Under the pieces are notes generated by a model, which was not told where the DNA came from, made no database searches, and saw only the letters and a program-made list of their open reading frames with translations. Positions 32,976-43,799 of a stretch of DNA of 64,000 nt are shown piece by piece. A program made the position numbers and the translations under genes. The DNA lies in NCBI GenBank assembly GCA_934047225.1, contig OW203993.1:26178069-26242068 (forward strand), in the 5' to 3' direction. Source of the stretch: Ypsolopha sequella (taxonomy: Eukaryota; Arthropoda; Insecta; Lepidoptera; Ypsolophidae). The stretch's first letter is position 1. Every line of letters starts with the position of its first letter.

Positions 32976-33424
32976 TATGCATTTATTTGTACGACAGTGG
33001 GCTCTAAACAAATTATTTGATTTTCGACATATAATGCTTCTTCTTTTGATGTTTGTGTCGTTTCTTGAATAAATTTTAAACGCAATGGTCTACAATATTT
33101 CGTTGAAGAAGGACGAGAATTTTACCACACGATGAGTTTATGCTCAGTATCTTCCCCGTTACATAAAAGACAGAGTGGTACTATTGATGTAATGAACATA
33201 TATGAATGATCATAGCTCTCATTTTGAAACTTTTGGTTATACTGTGAATGGCAGCCTGATCCATCACACCCCCACTTTGTTATGAGGCAGAGATTATTGC
33301 GCTGATTATCTGTAAGGTTCTTTATCCCTTCAGCTAGCGAAAAATATAATCTTTTGGAAGTGTGATTTAATAAACTCCGTAAGGGAGTTTCCGCACAAAA
33401 AGCACAAACTTTGAACCTCGCGTA

Positions 33425-35149
33425 ATGCATGAAGGCAACGAGTGTACGGGTGCAGATGCAGCATCTGCTTTTGCAGATTTCTTTGCAAGTGTGTTCCTGC
33501 CAGACTCTCCTACATTAGACGCTGAACAGACTAATAGCTCTGACGACACCTCTGACTCCAAGCACATCCATATCGACTACATAGCAAGTAGCGACGTGGA
33601 GTCAGCCTTAAAACGTCTAAGACCTAGAAGCTCTATAGGTCCCGATGGCTTACCCCCATATTTTCTTAAAGCTTATGTTGACCAACTAAAAGTTCCATTA
33701 GTGTATATTTTTAATATTATTATTATGAGTGGTATATATCCCACAAAATGGAAGATTTCACGTGTGACGCCAATTCCCAAGAGCAGTGACACCTCTAAAG
33801 TTACGGAATACAGGCCAATAGCAATTATATGCTCTGTAGCGAAAGTGTTTGAAAGCGTTGTACACAGGAAAATTTATCCGCAGGTGCAACCTTTCCTTAG
33901 TGATACCCAGCATGGGTTTAGAAGTCGGCGTTCCGTAAATACCAACCTTTTAACGCTTATTGATAAGATATCGGGTCTTATGGATAAACGAGTGCAAGTT
34001 GACGTAATATACCTGGACTTTAAAAAGGCTTTCGACCGGGTTGACAACGACGTACTTCTCAAAAAACTCTGCAATATTGGATTTTCGCCGAGACTCTTAC
34101 GGTTGTTCGCAAACTATCTGAGTGATCGTAAGCAATATGTTAAGCATGGATGTTTTGTCTCGAAACCGTATTTGACGCGTTCGGGAGTGAGTCAGGGCTC
34201 TATTCTTGGCCCGCTTTTCTTTATCCTTATGATAAATGACCTTGAAAAAGTACTAAGTCATACTTCATGCCTGTTATATGCAGACGATTTAAAATTAATT
34301 AGAAGTGTGGAAAATGAGGATGACTGCGAGTTGCTTCAGAATGATCTCAACGCACTACATGTCTGGAGTCTAAGAAATAAGTTACACTTTAACCCTCAGA
34401 AATGCAGTGTCATATCTTTCACTCGTTCTCCTAAGCCAAAGCAAGCTCATTACACACTAGGCGACGAAGCAATTGCACGGGTCTCTTTAGTTAAAGATCT
34501 TGGAGTGACTTTTGACTCGCGGCTCACATTTCATGAGCATCTGTTGGCACTAGCGACTAGTTGCTTTAAAAGGTTGGGTTTCGTTATCCGGAACAGTAGA
34601 AATCTACATGATACTCAAGCCATAAAGCTGCTCTACACATCACTTGTGAGGAGTAAACTTGAAACTAGTGCCATAGTATGGAACCCTCACGAAAGCACCT
34701 ATACTTTAATGATAGAAAAAGTTCAAAAGGCCTTTCTACGATACCTTTATAAAAGGAAATTCGGATACTATCCCTTCATGTATCCAACCCTGTATTTACT
34801 CGGAACTCTGGGCTTTCATTCGTTAGAAGTAAGGCGCAATGCGAACCTGTTACTTTATGTAAGCCGTGTTCTGAGAGGCGAATCCGACTGCCCACAGCTA
34901 GTAAATGCTGTGACCTCTTTGTTCGCGCCCGACAAGTACAGACGTGCGCGCCGACATAAGCTACTGCATCAACCCTCCTTCAAAACTGTAGCTCGGCGTT
35001 ATTCCCCACTCCCGCGCGCCATCGAGGGCCTAAACACACTACTGTCAGAAAAACCAAAGTGTGATATTTTTGCTGATAGGTTGATGGATGTTTATCGTGA
35101 ATGCTTGGAGTTATATGAGAAAGATGCAAGAAAGAGTACTATAACCTAA
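33425..35149 (+). CDS. LINE reverse transcriptase fragment, open
   Basis: Motifs in order: RPRSSIGPDGLPPYFLKA, ISRVTPIPKSSDTSKVTEYRP, QHGFRSRRSVNTNLLTL, YLDFKKAFDRVDNDVLL, SGVSQGSILGPLFFILMIND and the catalytic LLYADDLKLI, then the thumb and C-terminal region to RKSTIT. No endonuclease domain remains because of 5' truncation, and the first residues may be fused flank. The RT frame has no stops. Confidence 0.9.
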   Translation: MHEGNECTGADAASAFADFFASVFLPDSPTLDAEQTNSSDDTSDSKHIHIDYIASSDVESALKRLRPRSSIGPDGLPPYFLKAYVDQLKVPLVYIFNIIIMSGIYPTKWKISRVTPIPKSSDTSKVTEYRPIAIICSVAKVFESVVHRKIYPQVQPFLSDTQHGFRSRRSVNTNLLTLIDKISGLMDKRVQVDVIYLDFKKAFDRVDNDVLLKKLCNIGFSPRLLRLFANYLSDRKQYVKHGCFVSKPYLTRSGVSQGSILGPLFFILMINDLEKVLSHTSCLLYADDLKLIRSVENEDDCELLQNDLNALHVWSLRNKLHFNPQKCSVISFTRSPKPKQAHYTLGDEAIARVSLVKDLGVTFDSRLTFHEHLLALATSCFKRLGFVIRNSRNLHDTQAIKLLYTSLVRSKLETSAIVWNPHESTYTLMIEKVQKAFLRYLYKRKFGYYPFMYPTLYLLGTLGFHSLEVRRNANLLLYVSRVLRGESDCPQLVNAVTSLFAPDKYRRARRHKLLHQPSFKTVARRYSPLPRAIEGLNTLLSEKPKCDIFADRLMDVYRECLELYEKDARKSTIT

Positions 35150-35310
35150 TTGTATTTGTTATTGTGTAATTGTATTTTGAATTATTATTATGTTTTAATG
35201 TTAATAATTAAATGATAATTTAATATTTATTAAAATAATTGAAATGTATAGCGTAATAGATTTCTGTAAAGCTGTACTTTTATGTAAAAATAAATAAATA
35301 AATAAATAAA
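33425..35310 (+). mobile_element. 5'-truncated CR1/Jockey-type LINE with (TAAA)n tail
   Basis: A 574-aa open frame (33425-35149) covers RT and the C-terminal region. It is followed by a 3' UTR of about 140 bp and a simple tail AAATAAATAAATAAATAAA at about 35287-35307, as in CR1-like and related LINEs. It lies within the Transib gene: CAETPLR on the left and VSVTEF on the right belong together. No clear target duplication was seen. Confidence 0.85.
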
Positions 35311-35489
35311 ATTCAGTTACAGATACGTTTTCAGGGTAACAAATGCTTTTTGCTTCAGTAATTGTTTCATATGGCGGGAAAAGGTTACAATTTGCTTCCC
35401 GTGTACAAGCAACAATTATAATATATTATATTATATTATACTAACATTTTGTTAGTCCAGCTTCTAAAAAAAAGCGATAATGCTTTTTA

Positions 35490-36170
35490 ACCGACTTCAA
35501 AAAAGGAGGAGGTTCTCAATTCGACTTTTTTTTTTGGCGTTGTGACTCCATAACTCCGTCATTTCTGAACCGATTTCAATAAATATTTTTTCATTTGGAA
35601 GAGTGTATTTCCAGATAGGTCCCATTTTGGGTTTGGTCATGATCTGATGAAGGTATTCAGAGATAGGCAGTGGAACTCCTCAGAAAATGACAGCATACCT
35701 CTCTAAATTGAGGTAATCACTTTGTACCTGGGTACTGATTACAAGGTATTACTTGAAAATTGACATTCTTCCACCTGACCTTCGATCCTGGCTTCATCAC
35801 CATAGAATTCCTCAACGGATCAAAGCACATAACTCGAGATTGCGGAAATCACTGCGTTAGGGTGCTGATTCAAGAGTATTACTTGGATATTATCAGAATA
35901 CCCACCTGACCTTCGATCATGGCTTCACCACCATAGAACTCCTCAACGGATGACAGCACATAACTTTGGATTGCGGCAATCAGTTTGTGTTAGGGTGCTC
36001 ATTGCAGGGCATTGCTTGAAAATTGCCAGTCTACCCACCTGACCTTCGATCTTGGCTTCATCACCGTAGAACTGTTCAACGGATGACAGCACATAACTCG
36101 AGATTGCGGTAATCATGTTGTGTCAGGGTGCTGATAGCAGGAAGCTACTCAAACATAGCTACTTATGCTC
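35490..36170. repeat. Lepidopteran-type repeat with 131-133-bp tandem units
   Basis: It starts with AACCGACTTCAAAAAAGGAG at about 35508. From about 35680 a unit containing CCACCTGACCTTCGATC..GGCTTCA recurs at 35771, 35902 and 36035 (periods 131 and 133) with moderate divergence. Confidence 0.8.
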
Positions 36171-36355
36171 ACTTGAACTTCGAATATGAATATGAAAATA
36201 TTAACACCACGTTTGCAAGAACTACCCATACTTTACAATTTAACCCAGCAACACTAAAAAATGTTATATAAAATAAACTTTGAACAAAAAAATAGTAACC
36301 GACTGCAATAGTAACAGCTGTCATTCACTTAAATATTAATAATAATTCTATAAAG

Positions 36356-36539
36356 ACCGATGGTACCGAAGCAACACTTTTGCCAACTTTTTTCTTCCTG
36401 AAACAATATGCTATCTAGAAGTCGGCGTATTTCCTACGATATAGCAACATAAAAACCAATATAAGAGCGCCGACTTCTAGATAACATAATGTTTGAGGAA
36501 GAAAGAAGTCGGCAAAAGTGTTGCTTCGGTTCCATCGGT
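36356..36539. mobile_element. 184-bp foldback element
   Basis: ACCGATGGTACCGAAGCAAC at the left pairs with GTTGCTTCGGTTCCATCGGT at the right. Complementarity continues through TCTAGAAGTCGGCG / CGCCGACTTCTAGA, giving arms of about 75 bp around a short loop. Non-autonomous; family unknown. Confidence 0.85.
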
Positions 36540-37129
36540 TTATTTTATTCTGCACTTATTTGTTTTTGGCAGTGGCTATCTGATATTTTCGTGTATTTTT
36601 CGGCCTCTTTGGGTCCGTGAATATATCTTTCAATATTTTGGACCCTGCCAGCTCTCCTGCTGCTCGAAATTCCATTTGTGCAGCATACATAAGCTTCCTA
36701 GGTGAATACGTTTTTCTTATTTCCTCTCTCTTTCTATGTTTTGAACGATCGCTACTCGGACCAAAATCCTTTGAAGATCTACCCCCACTGTCACTGCTAG
36801 TATCAATTTTTTTTGTTGAAGTGTGCAAATCCACAGGAAAAGCTATTTCAGTCTGCATCCAGACTTTATTTTTTCAATTGAATTGTGATACATTATATTG
36901 CGCAACTTTCATTTTAGATTTATAGTCGTGTATAAGTTTTGATACAACTTGTCTTATTTCTGAAAATAAATCATCTTTGTGAAGTGCATCCTTGACTTTC
37001 TGCAGAAAAAGTTCATATTTGGACTCATTGTCTGGGCATTCTTTGTAATAGGAAAAGAGTGGCTCGGCTTTTGTAAATTTCATCCATATTGGACTCTGGA
37101 CAAAAGAAAAGGAAAAGTTTATCACTACA

Positions 37130-38979
37130 TGAAACTTAAGAAAACGTTTAAAAAGAAAACCTTGAGTTTAGGACTGATTCTCTGAACCGGTTTAAGAAAG
37201 ACAAAAAGTTGTTTTTAATATTTGGGTGCATTGGTTTGTTCTTTTTGTAATCCAAGTGTTCGATATGGTAACAAAAGATTGTTATTATTTTAGGTTTTGG
37301 CCACGTTTTTTCGTATTAACGCCTACGTGCGTCGTCTCGGCGTGGACCGTTAATCAGAAACGTTGCGGTCCGGGGTGCAGAGATGCTGGTCGCTCTGCAG
37401 ATGGAAACTCGACGCGGGTAGTGCCGGTGTCGAGCTTCGCAACCTCGAAGTAATGGACGTTGAAAAATATTGCCAGAGGTGAAGTTGGAGAAAGGTTTCT
37501 TCTCCCGACTGTAAAAGTTCTAGCGGAGGTGAAAATACTCCCGTAGGTGAAAGTTATCCCGGAGGTGAAAGTACTCCCGGAGGTGAAACACTGGAATGCC
37601 GAAAGGCGACAGTTAACAAGGTCGCACAATCCAGGCGAAGACGTACGCAACAGCCGGGAAGTCCGTAAGGGAGCGGTTGCATACGTCAACGCATTTACAA
37701 AGAAACATAAGGTGCAAAAAAAAAATCAACGGTCATGGCCGCTAATGAACCTGGGTGCGTGGTCCAAAACAAAATAGCGGCGGCAAGACTGTCGGCCTCA
37801 AGCGCGAAGTATCGCATCAAGTATGCAATTAGCGCAAGACAAAAGAACGCAAGCAAGCTCATTAGAAATGTTCAGCAAGATCAGTAAAAGTTGAAGCGAC
37901 TAAAGGTCGTGATAGAAATAAAATGAACCGTTATGGTCAATAGATAACACAATTTAGAGTTTATATGAAAACGAAAAGTAATAGTCGAAAGATGGTCCAT
38001 GATTAGTACAACTACCCCATTATTAACATATTACAAAAAAATATAATGACTAATCATTGTGTCGTAACGCCTCGAATCGCTATGGTAAAAACTAGTTATA
38101 GCCGGTATGATAAAGAAAACGGAACCATGACTTCTAATCTACTGGGAGCGAACAGAGAGTATATACAAACACTGATCCTTAACAAAAGAAACAAGCAATA
38201 AAGCTACTCCAAGCAATAACTATATTTGATTAATAAAATACTCCGAGCGAAACTGTGGTTCCGTCGTCAGCTCCTTTAGAGAATATATTACAAAAGAAAA
38301 ACATTCTCGTCACTAAATAATAAAGATTGGTTCCTTTAAAAAAATATAAGACAGACGAATTATAATTTAAAAAATAAAATCAACTTCACTAAAACATTTA
38401 CTAGGTTTTCTGCGACAAATGTTTACGAAACGCTAACATTTGATAATACAAGGCTACGACGCCTCGCTAAGTTAGTTGTTACAGTATTAAACGAGAATTA
38501 AAATACACAAAAATCAATTAGCACTGGAGAACGTAAAGGAAGAAGCTTGCTACAAGGTAATTATAGGTTAAACACTTACCAAAAGGTTTTGGGTTGTAGA
38601 TTTATATCGAAGAGCAAACGATTTCTTTGTCTGCTTATAGAAGTGGCGGCGATTAAAATGCCGTCTGGGCTGGATCAAAGTGACGTGGACTTCGGTTTAG
38701 CTACGCTGGTGGAATGAATGTCCACCGGCAGAGAATATAAAGTATGGAGCGAGCAAACAGCTACAGATTTTTTATTTTGCGCATTGCGACACATTTTAGC
38801 CAATCCGTGCGCGTCATTTCCAACGACATTTTGAGAGCAAAGGAATCGTTCGCTAATGAGTTAATGGTTCCTTGGTAAAATGAAAACCTCTTAGAACTAT
38901 AATAATGAAACTGACGATTTTAAAATGTATTATGTTAATAAGGTAATATTGCGACGAATGAATATATTTGTACGGTACG
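37130..38979. other. 1.85 kb without recognisable genes; small minisatellite
   Basis: At 37507-37590 there are four imperfect copies of GGAGGTGAAAGTACTCCC. GC-richer patches (37320-37450, 38640-38700) have short ORFs only (37354-37689 minus, 37547-37777 plus), which show no domain and are not called. Confidence 0.5.
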
Positions 38980-38981
38980 TA

Positions 38982-40831
38982 CAGTGCGGTCCAAACAACT
39001 AGATAGGCCTGAAGTTGGCGCGCTGGGCGTGGCGCAGATGTACAGTGGGGCAAAGAAATATGTCTGAAAAAAAGTAAAACACCTAATTTGTCAGTAATAT
39101 TGTTTATTAAGTAGAAAGAGGTACAACACCCTCGATAAAATCGTATGCAGATGTGCTTGAGCACGGCATGACGTCCATGCCATCCTTGTCGCACTCTTCA
39201 CTTGAATCTGCCTCTTCTTCTAATTCTTCCTCACTAGAGCTTTCTTCCTCACTGCCACTGACGTGAAAGATTATATTATGATCTTCAGTTAGTGCGTCTA
39301 TGACGTAATCACTCTTTTTATACTCTTCCTCGTTCTTTTTTATCTTTTCACATAATTTAGACCAGTCTGGCTTACCCATGTTATTCACTTTTTCTTTTAT
39401 AAGGTCCATAACTTTTTGCGTATTCCAGTCAACATTTTTTTTTGCAACGTGGCCTTTTATCGCTGCCCAAGCCATTTCAATCGGGTTCAAGTCGGGGTGA
39501 TACGGAGGGAGTCTTAGCACCGAGTGATTATTTTCTGCTAAAATGCGGTCTATGTTATATTTTTTGTGTTGTTCCTTGTTTATGGAAATTAATCTGTATA
39601 ATTGCGGCTTTAGCATTGCCTGGTCAAAGAGTATGCCTTTTTCGCGAAGCCACGATTGCATATCCGACTTTCGAGAGCTGGAAGTTGGGGCTTGATCTTC
39701 CAGTTTATTGTGGTACGTTGCGTTATCTATAACCACAACTGAATTTGGGGGGAGATTCGGCATCAGTTGCGTTCTCAGCCATTTCTCATAATTATGAAAA
39801 TTCATATTATCATGGTAATCCCCCGACTTTGTGCCTGCCTTAAACATAAGCAGGCCATTTGGTACAAAACCATCTTCTGAACCAGCATGTACTATAACAA
39901 CTCGTTGCCCTTTAGATATTTTCTTTTTTATGCCTTTGGTCGAACCATCGCCCCATGACATGGTGCTTGTGTGAGTGGAGTTGACGTATGACTCATCTGT
40001 ATATACTATCGGTCTTTTCTCTGCCCGAAATGCCGTGATTTTTTCTAAAAATTCGATTCTTTTGAGGCGTATATTGGTTTGCTCAATCAGAAGCTTTCTG
40101 TTGTTCTCTGTTCTTCTCCACTGAAATCCCAAATCTTTTAGGATTCGCTTGACGCTGGTAGCCGAGCCTTGAAAATTTATATCAGACTTTAATTTTTTCA
40201 AGATACCCTTAACTGTTGGCAACTCTTTTTCTGTGTTGTGGAAATTGTGCACGCATCTTTTTACAACACCTTTGTCAAAATTGTCAATTCCCGTGACCTT
40301 CTTTTTCCCTGACCTCTTCTTACCAGGCGTACGGAATACTGTAAGAAGATCGGATGTGTTTGCTTCTGCAGCAACTCTGCGCACCGTTGATATTGAGACT
40401 CCACATGCGACCGCCACTCTTTTTTTTACATTTTGTAGTGCCACTTTGATTCCTTCTTCACTTTCCTTTTTCATGAATTGAAAAACGTCGAAAATAATTT
40501 TCCGTGCTTGCCGGCGTAAGACGGTATTCCGTCCAGACATCGTAACAACACAAATAACAAAAAAACAATAACAATCAGGAAACTTAACAAAATGACAATA
40601 ACAATGCGATGCGCGACTGTACTTTTGCAGCGAATGCAAACGTGTGCGTGCGTACGAACAGTGAGACAGACACTGACGCACAAGAATCATGGCGAGCGCG
40701 GTGTGGGGCCGGAGTGAGAGGGGGTGCGCTCTGCCGTCCCACACCGTCCTCATTCCGCTGATACCTGTTTTTTTGTTATTGCGACGCGAAGCGCTGCAAC
40801 TCAGGCCTATCTAGTTGTTTGGACCGCACTG
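38982..40831 (-). mobile_element. Intact Tc1/mariner-group transposon, Sailor-like (DD82E)
   Basis: 1850 bp with 31-bp perfect terminal inverted repeats (CAGTGCGGTCCAAACAACTA..), continuing imperfectly, and TA on both sides (38980-38981, 40832-40833). It holds one intronless transposase gene with all catalytic residues. Intact ends, intact ORF and TA duplication make this the only element in the window that looks potentially autonomous. Confidence 0.93.
39107..40540 (-). CDS. DD82E transposase (Sailor family of IS630-Tc1-mariner)
   Basis: 477 aa from ATG at 40540 (MSGRNTVLRRQARK..). The frame is open 71 codons further up, but that part is Cys/His-rich noise overlapping the 5' UTR. An N-terminal helix-turn-helix (VACGVSISTVRRVAAEA) is followed by a GKKRSGKKK basic segment and a DDE domain: VYTDESYVN (D1), VVVIDNATYHN (D2), LPPYHPDLNPIEMAWAAIKG (E). 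I count 82 residues between D2 and E, the spacing known for the Sailor (DD82E) family. The C-terminus is a highly acidic Ser/Glu tail. No stops or frame changes. Confidence 0.93.
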   Translation of the reverse strand: MSGRNTVLRRQARKIIFDVFQFMKKESEEGIKVALQNVKKRVAVACGVSISTVRRVAAEANTSDLLTVFRTPGKKRSGKKKVTGIDNFDKGVVKRCVHNFHNTEKELPTVKGILKKLKSDINFQGSATSVKRILKDLGFQWRRTENNRKLLIEQTNIRLKRIEFLEKITAFRAEKRPIVYTDESYVNSTHTSTMSWGDGSTKGIKKKISKGQRVVIVHAGSEDGFVPNGLLMFKAGTKSGDYHDNMNFHNYEKWLRTQLMPNLPPNSVVVIDNATYHNKLEDQAPTSSSRKSDMQSWLREKGILFDQAMLKPQLYRLISINKEQHKKYNIDRILAENNHSVLRLPPYHPDLNPIEMAWAAIKGHVAKKNVDWNTQKVMDLIKEKVNNMGKPDWSKLCEKIKKNEEEYKKSDYVIDALTEDHNIIFHVSGSEEESSSEEELEEEADSSEECDKDGMDVMPCSSTSAYDFIEGVVPLST

Positions 40832-40833
40832 TA

Positions 40834-40996
40834 CACCGCACAACTCATCAAACAGCGCGTCAACCGGCGAATTACCTAATTACCACAGTTCAGTTCACGT
40901 TTCAGCCTACATCACGGCGGACGCGCTCTCACCTCCCATATCAGTTATCAATATCAATACCTTATCAATATAATCTATAGTGGACATCTAGACTAA
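40834..40996. other. Flank right of the Sailor-like element
   Basis: No feature recognised. Confidence 0.3.
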
Positions 40997-41280
40997 TCAT
41001 TTATATATCAACCCCAAGGGAAACACCCTACAATATTGATTAAATGATGGTATTTTAACTGTTAATTTATTTACTGCTATGTGACGTAAAATTAACGTTA
41101 CAGCATCCCTAACTCTTTGCAGGTTTTGAAAAGCGATTGAAATCAAGAAACATCCAAATAATTTCAATAGGGAAGATGGTTTCAAATTGTCTACCACATG
41201 GAGTTCAGTTATCGGGAAATTTAAATTGCAGGTTTCTTCTCTTAGTGATAGTGCATCTCCGGATACTGTGAATGTTGTGT
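40997..41280 (-). pseudogene. Orphan open frame, unrecognised
   Basis: About 95 codons open without an early Met (Met form 66 aa, 40997-41197: FGCFLISIAFQNLQRVRDAV..). Composition looks protein-like. I do not recognise a family; it may be an exon fragment of a transposon or host gene. Confidence 0.3.
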
Positions 41281-41428
41281 GCCGTGCGTGAATCAGATAC
41301 TCGTAACAATTAATTTTAAGGACTAAAGTGTTTGTGCGGGTACAAGGAAAACAAAAGTTGTGATATTTGTAAAAGGTGTAAACTAAAGTTTTATTATTTC
41401 AGACAGACTTTGCAACACGTGTAAAATA

Positions 41429-43770
41429 TTAAGCTGTAACTTCACCATCTTTGCTGCATTTTATTTTTGCACGCAACATGGCTTTTGATGACTCAAATTT
41501 GGCATTGGCATCTGTGATGCTTCTTTTAGTAGCCATCAAAGCTGGAATAGTTTACGTGTTAAGTCTATTTCTATTGTCGCAATTTATTAATCTTAACTGA
41601 CTAAAAACTCGTTCGACGCTGGCATTCGAATATGGCAATACGAGCAAAAGCATTATAACTTTTTTGAAATTAGGAAACAGTGGTTCCTCTCTCTGTTACA
41701 TTTTTCATCTTTAAAATATTCCTCCAGCATTCCTCCACGGGCAAGTTAAAATTAGGGATAATTTTAATTAACTATGGTCTAAAAAGGCATAATTCTTCCA
41801 CTCTCTATGTAGCTCCTCGACATCAATATCACCTTTAATGTTTGGAAATCTGTTAATTACGTTTGATAAATTTTTTTTTCAAATTTTTGAGCTCTGTTGT
41901 ACAACATAGAACAATTTTATTGGTAATGTGCTTTACAAGTCAAATTAAAATTTTTATAAATTTTTCACTTAGAAGTAAATTATAACATTACTAGTACAAC
42001 AGTACACTGTACGATCAATCAAAAATAAATTAATTCAAATAATAATAATTAAAAATTGCATTAAAATTAATTCATACATTAAAGTCGTAACTATTTATAT
42101 ATCTACTGTCATAGTAAAAAATTAAAATCACAAAGACGCAACTATTCTGTGCAGAATTCCTCGACACTGTACAGGTTCCGCTCAATAAGCCATTGTTTTA
42201 ATTTCGCCTTAAAGGAGCTGACAGTTTTTGCTTTTGTCACGAGTGAAGGGAGAAGGGACCCTGGGGCCCATTATGTGTGTCGCTTTTGATGTCTTCGTCA
42301 GTTTGACTAAATGACACAAGTTTGTGAGCGTTTCGGGTGCATTTTGTACCTCACCGCCCCTCTTATATAGGTGTATGTTCTCACGCATGTATACCGCGAC
42401 CTGATGGATCATGATCGACGGCAATGTGAGGATACCTAATTCCTTAAAGTAGGGATGTGCTGACGTGCGTTGCGATGACAGCTACCCGATCGCGCGGACG
42501 GCCCTTTTCTGCATCTTGAAGGCGCGCTCCCAGTCAGCGGCGCGCCCCCACAGCTCGGTACCATACTGCAGCAGGAAATGCACTGTCGCGAAATAGCAGG
42601 TGCATACCACGTCACGGGGTACCGTGCGAGCCAGCCGCCGCAGAGCGAAGCACGCACTACCCAGACGCGCGCATAGCTTCTCGATGTGCAATCCCCAGGT
42701 GAGTCCGCGGTCAAGTTCGAAACCAAGGAAGGTGCTTGCTTTAACTTGCTCAATTAGGATATTGTCTACTGAGACAATCAAGGACTTCACTTATATTGAA
42801 ATGAAGGAAGTGGGTTTTCTTGAGGTTGAGAACTAGACCATTCATTTTAAACCAAAGCGATAGATTTGAGATAGATCGTTTAGTCGTATTTCGAGCTGAC
42901 TTAAGTCAAGGGAAGTCACAACGCTCGCCACGTCGTCCGCATACATGTATGTTTCACTGTTTGGTATAGCCTCAGGAAGATCGTTTAGTATCAATGTAAA
43001 AAGAATGTTTGAAACTGACGAACCCTGAGCCACCCCCATGGATGTTGTAAGGGGCTGCGATCTCACTCTGCCATGATCACCAGCCACAACCTGTGATCTG
43101 TTTTTGAGGAAGTCGGTCAGCAGGGCATGTGGGGAGCCCTCTATTCCGTAGTAACGTAATTCAGATGCCAGGATATTGTGGTCGGCGTAATCGATTACTT
43201 CTCCTATTATACCAAAGAGTGGGTTAGAGAAGTCGAAGCCTTGAGTTATTTGTTTTAGCGCTTCTATGTAAAATGATAAGCACGTTTTTTTAAAGTCAAT
43301 AAGTGAGTTTTAGGTTCTGGAATTTCTTCAGATAATTCATCAATTTATTCCTTTGCTAGCATACCCAAATATAATTTCTCTAATGGCACAAAGAATCATG
43401 GATTGGCAAACTCAATTTTGTAGGCATCCGTAGTTTTGACATAATTGAATTCCATGTAATTGCTGGTTAGTGTTTTTATTAATTTGTCTACCTCAGGTTT
43501 CAGCTGATGCAGCAATGGTTTTTCAGATTGAAATAATTTATTAAAATCATTAAATTCTCCCAGAACATATGCCATGAATTCCAAATAATTTTTTGTGAAT
43601 TTGTTATTAAGTATTACGAGTATTAGTATGTCTTCTGAAATTTTGCTACTATCGTTACTATCGACATTGTTGATAGTCGATGTCGATCTGACATTGTCAT
43701 TCTTATCGCTATCATCTTTTTCTTGTCTTGAAGTCGATGCTTTTGATTTAGCTTTAGGCGTCACCTTCAA
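41429..43770 (-). pseudogene. hAT transposase remnant, split by a LINE
   Basis: Right part (43396-43770 and traces to about 43200): LNNKFTKNYLEFMAYVLGEF, FQSEKPLLHQL, then PLEKLYLGMLAKE and FYIEALKQIT. Left part (41429-41935): EELHREWKNYAFLDH, then the C-terminal dimerisation motif PYSNASVERVFSQLRLI and a stop at 41429. Several stops are present, and the N-terminal zinc finger and first catalytic regions are not visible. Confidence 0.8.
41960..43197 (-). mobile_element. 5'-truncated LINE (Jockey/CR1-like) inside the hAT remnant
   Basis: RT traces: DYADHNILASELRYYGI near the right edge, then 42842-43087 with GVAQGSSVSNILFTLILNDL and MYADDVASVV, then 42482-42790 (LGFELDRGLTWGLHIEKL) and a C-terminal part 42209-42424, with frame changes between. 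The RT frame starts where hAT sequence stops (about 43197). The left edge in the AT-rich 3' UTR is approximate. Confidence 0.8.
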
Positions 43771-43799
43771 ATACTTGTATATTTTAGTCTACTGCTAGT

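Larger units (their letters stand above)
32107..37097 (-). pseudogene. Transib (RAG1-related) transposase, broken and interrupted
   Basis: Pieces in order on the minus strand. 37097-36556: an exon after a TTTTGTCCAG acceptor (ECPDNESKYELFLQKV, SKHRKREEIRKTYSPRKLMY) with one TGA between two open halves. 35420-35312: NLFPPYETITEAKSICYPEN. 33430-32980: CAETPLRSLLNHTSKRLYF and WGCDGSGCHSQYNQKF, which holds the first catalytic Asp of the RAG1-like core, then RPSSTKYCRPLRLKFIQE. 32580-32107: FRRLCLFVDKPRQGGGTSTIG, ARAILLHSDVTNEITGVHKK, corresponding to the C-terminal core. A LINE (33425-35310), repeats and a foldback separate the pieces. Family call is from motif memory. Confidence 0.7.

Noticed and set aside
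37320..38860. Host gene or 5' UTR
   Set aside because: GC-richer patches and a good-looking splice-like site exist, but no conserved frame or domain could be supported.
39107..40753. 548-aa start for the DD82E transposase
   Set aside because: The first 71 codons are Cys/His-rich and unlike mariner N-termini; Met at 40540 begins the expected helix-turn-helix region.
42600..42836. Plus-strand ORF in the hAT/LINE region
   Set aside because: Shadow of the minus-strand LINE RT fragment.
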